Below, piece after piece: positions 5,782 to 6,071 of a stretch of DNA of 6,071 nucleotides. The stretch spans positions 1 through 6,071 of the forward strand of contig CAUZJA010000168.1 in assembly GCA_963579925.1 (NCBI GenBank), written 5' to 3'. The stretch comes from UBA1151 sp963579925 (GTDB taxonomy: Bacteria > Chloroflexota > Dehalococcoidia > Lucifugimonadales > Lucifugimonadaceae). Both the position numbers and the translations under genes were made by a program. The notes under the pieces are model-generated. The model was not told the origin of the DNA. It ran no database searches and saw only the letters and a program-made list of their open reading frames with translations. Each line of letters starts with the position of its first letter. The stretch's first letter is position 1.

Positions 5782-5818
5782 TTGGGGTCTCCGTGTGTGG
5801 CCGCAGTACCGGACATCG

Positions 5819-5824
5819 AAAATA
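5819..5824 (-). promoter_or_regulatory. candidate -10 element for the dehydratase-hydrolase operon
   Basis: On the minus strand TATTTT (5824-5819) is the best A/T-rich hexamer upstream of the start at 5781. It would give a leader of about 30 nt carrying the GGAGA ribosome binding site. The -35 region 17 nt upstream (TGGCGT) is poor, so this is tentative. Confidence 0.25.
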
Positions 5825-5918
5825 CGCCGCTTTGATTCCTCACGCCATACTGACTCAGGTTTGTGGGCGATGCAATAGCCGCGACACGTCTGGACAGGCA
5901 GGCTTGCCGGGATTCGAC

Positions 5919-5924
5919 TATCAT
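5919..5924 (+). promoter_or_regulatory. candidate -10 element for a leaderless phosphoesterase mRNA
   Basis: TATCAT matches the -10 consensus at 5 of 6 positions and ends 8 nt before the ATG at 5933, so transcription would start at or within a base or two of the start codon. A TGGACA at 5891-5896 resembles a -35 but its 22-nt spacing is too long. No Shine-Dalgarno is visible. Confidence 0.35.
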
Positions 5925-5932
5925 CCGACGCT

Positions 5933-6071
5933 ATGCCAAATACGCCGTTTTTCTTCATTCAACTCAGCGACCCACAACTTGGAGCGCTGGCGAGGGTCGG
6001 TAGTGCCACTCTTGAAGAGGGCATGGCTCAGGAGGTTGCCCTGTTCGAAGAGGCGATTGCTGAGGTCAACC
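5933..6071 (+). CDS. calcineurin-like metallophosphoesterase (CPPED1-like), 3'-partial
   Basis: Only the first 46 residues are in the window and the frame runs off the end without a stop. The N-terminus FFFIQLSDPQLG (6-17) matches the first motif of CPPED1-like members of the calcineurin-like phosphoesterase superfamily (consensus near FFIQLaDPQfG). D13 would be the first metal ligand, with Gln15 in place of the His of the usual D-x-H motif, as is normal in this subgroup. The rest (LEEGMAQEVALFEEAI, 27-42) looks like the following helical insert. The start is placed just before the first beta strand and has no Shine-Dalgarno, but does have a -10-like TATCAT 8 nt upstream. It is divergent from the dehydratase-hydrolase operon across 151 bp. 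The remaining metal and phosphate motifs cannot be seen, so the call depends on one motif. Confidence 0.68.
   Translation, partial: MPNTPFFFIQLSDPQLGALARVGSATLEEGMAQEVALFEEAIAEVN

Noticed and set aside
1..6071. CRISPR array, tRNA, rRNA, IS element or prophage genes
   Set aside because: No regularly spaced repeats, tRNA-like cloverleaf, rRNA sequence, transposase, integrase or terminal inverted repeats were found by reading both strands.

Overview
The window is about 6 kb of compact, moderately GC-rich bacterial DNA. It carries eight protein-coding genes, two of them cut by the window edges. No rRNA, tRNA, CRISPR array, transposase or integrase was found, and no stretch over 300 bases lacks a gene. 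The mix of genes (DHA2-type MFS pump, tandem-domain NIPSNAP protein, divergent mannonate-dehydratase-like TIM barrel, serine beta-lactamase-fold hydrolase, THEP1-like NTPase, VapBC module, CPPED1-like phosphoesterase) resembles environmental Chloroflexota such as Dehalococcoidia/SAR202-type genomes. That assignment is an inference from gene content only, and other high-GC environmental bacteria are possible.

Layout from left to right. At 1-1359 (-) is the N-terminal 453 residues of an MFS drug:H+ antiporter-like transporter, whose 3' end lies outside the window. A 97-bp divergent intergenic region follows, with two inverted repeats: one over the transporter's putative -10 element, the other including the Shine-Dalgarno of the next gene. 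At 1457-2071 (+) is a two-domain NIPSNAP-family protein. At 2125-2646 (+) is a THEP1-like P-loop NTPase with no visible ribosome binding site. An 80-bp regulatory region with a strong palindrome and repeated GTAC sites precedes the toxin-antitoxin pair vapB (2728-2952) and vapC (2942-3367), whose reading frames overlap by 11 nt.

The vapC stop lies 3 bp from the stop of the convergent minus-strand operon. That operon has a mannonate-dehydratase-like gene (4777-5781) upstream and a beta-lactamase-fold serine hydrolase (3371-4774) downstream, separated by 2 nt. A further 151-bp divergent region leads to the start of a calcineurin-like phosphoesterase (5933 to the window edge, +).

Working together: the dehydratase and hydrolase are almost certainly co-transcribed and translationally coupled, which suggests a small catabolic unit (sugar acid or a related hydroxy acid, with an ester or amide hydrolase). 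VapBC is a self-contained autoregulated module. The other genes look like independent transcription units. No clearly new multi-gene system is evident. The items most worth a second look are the vapBC operator array, the repeat that could sequester the NIPSNAP ribosome binding site, and two starts that look leaderless.
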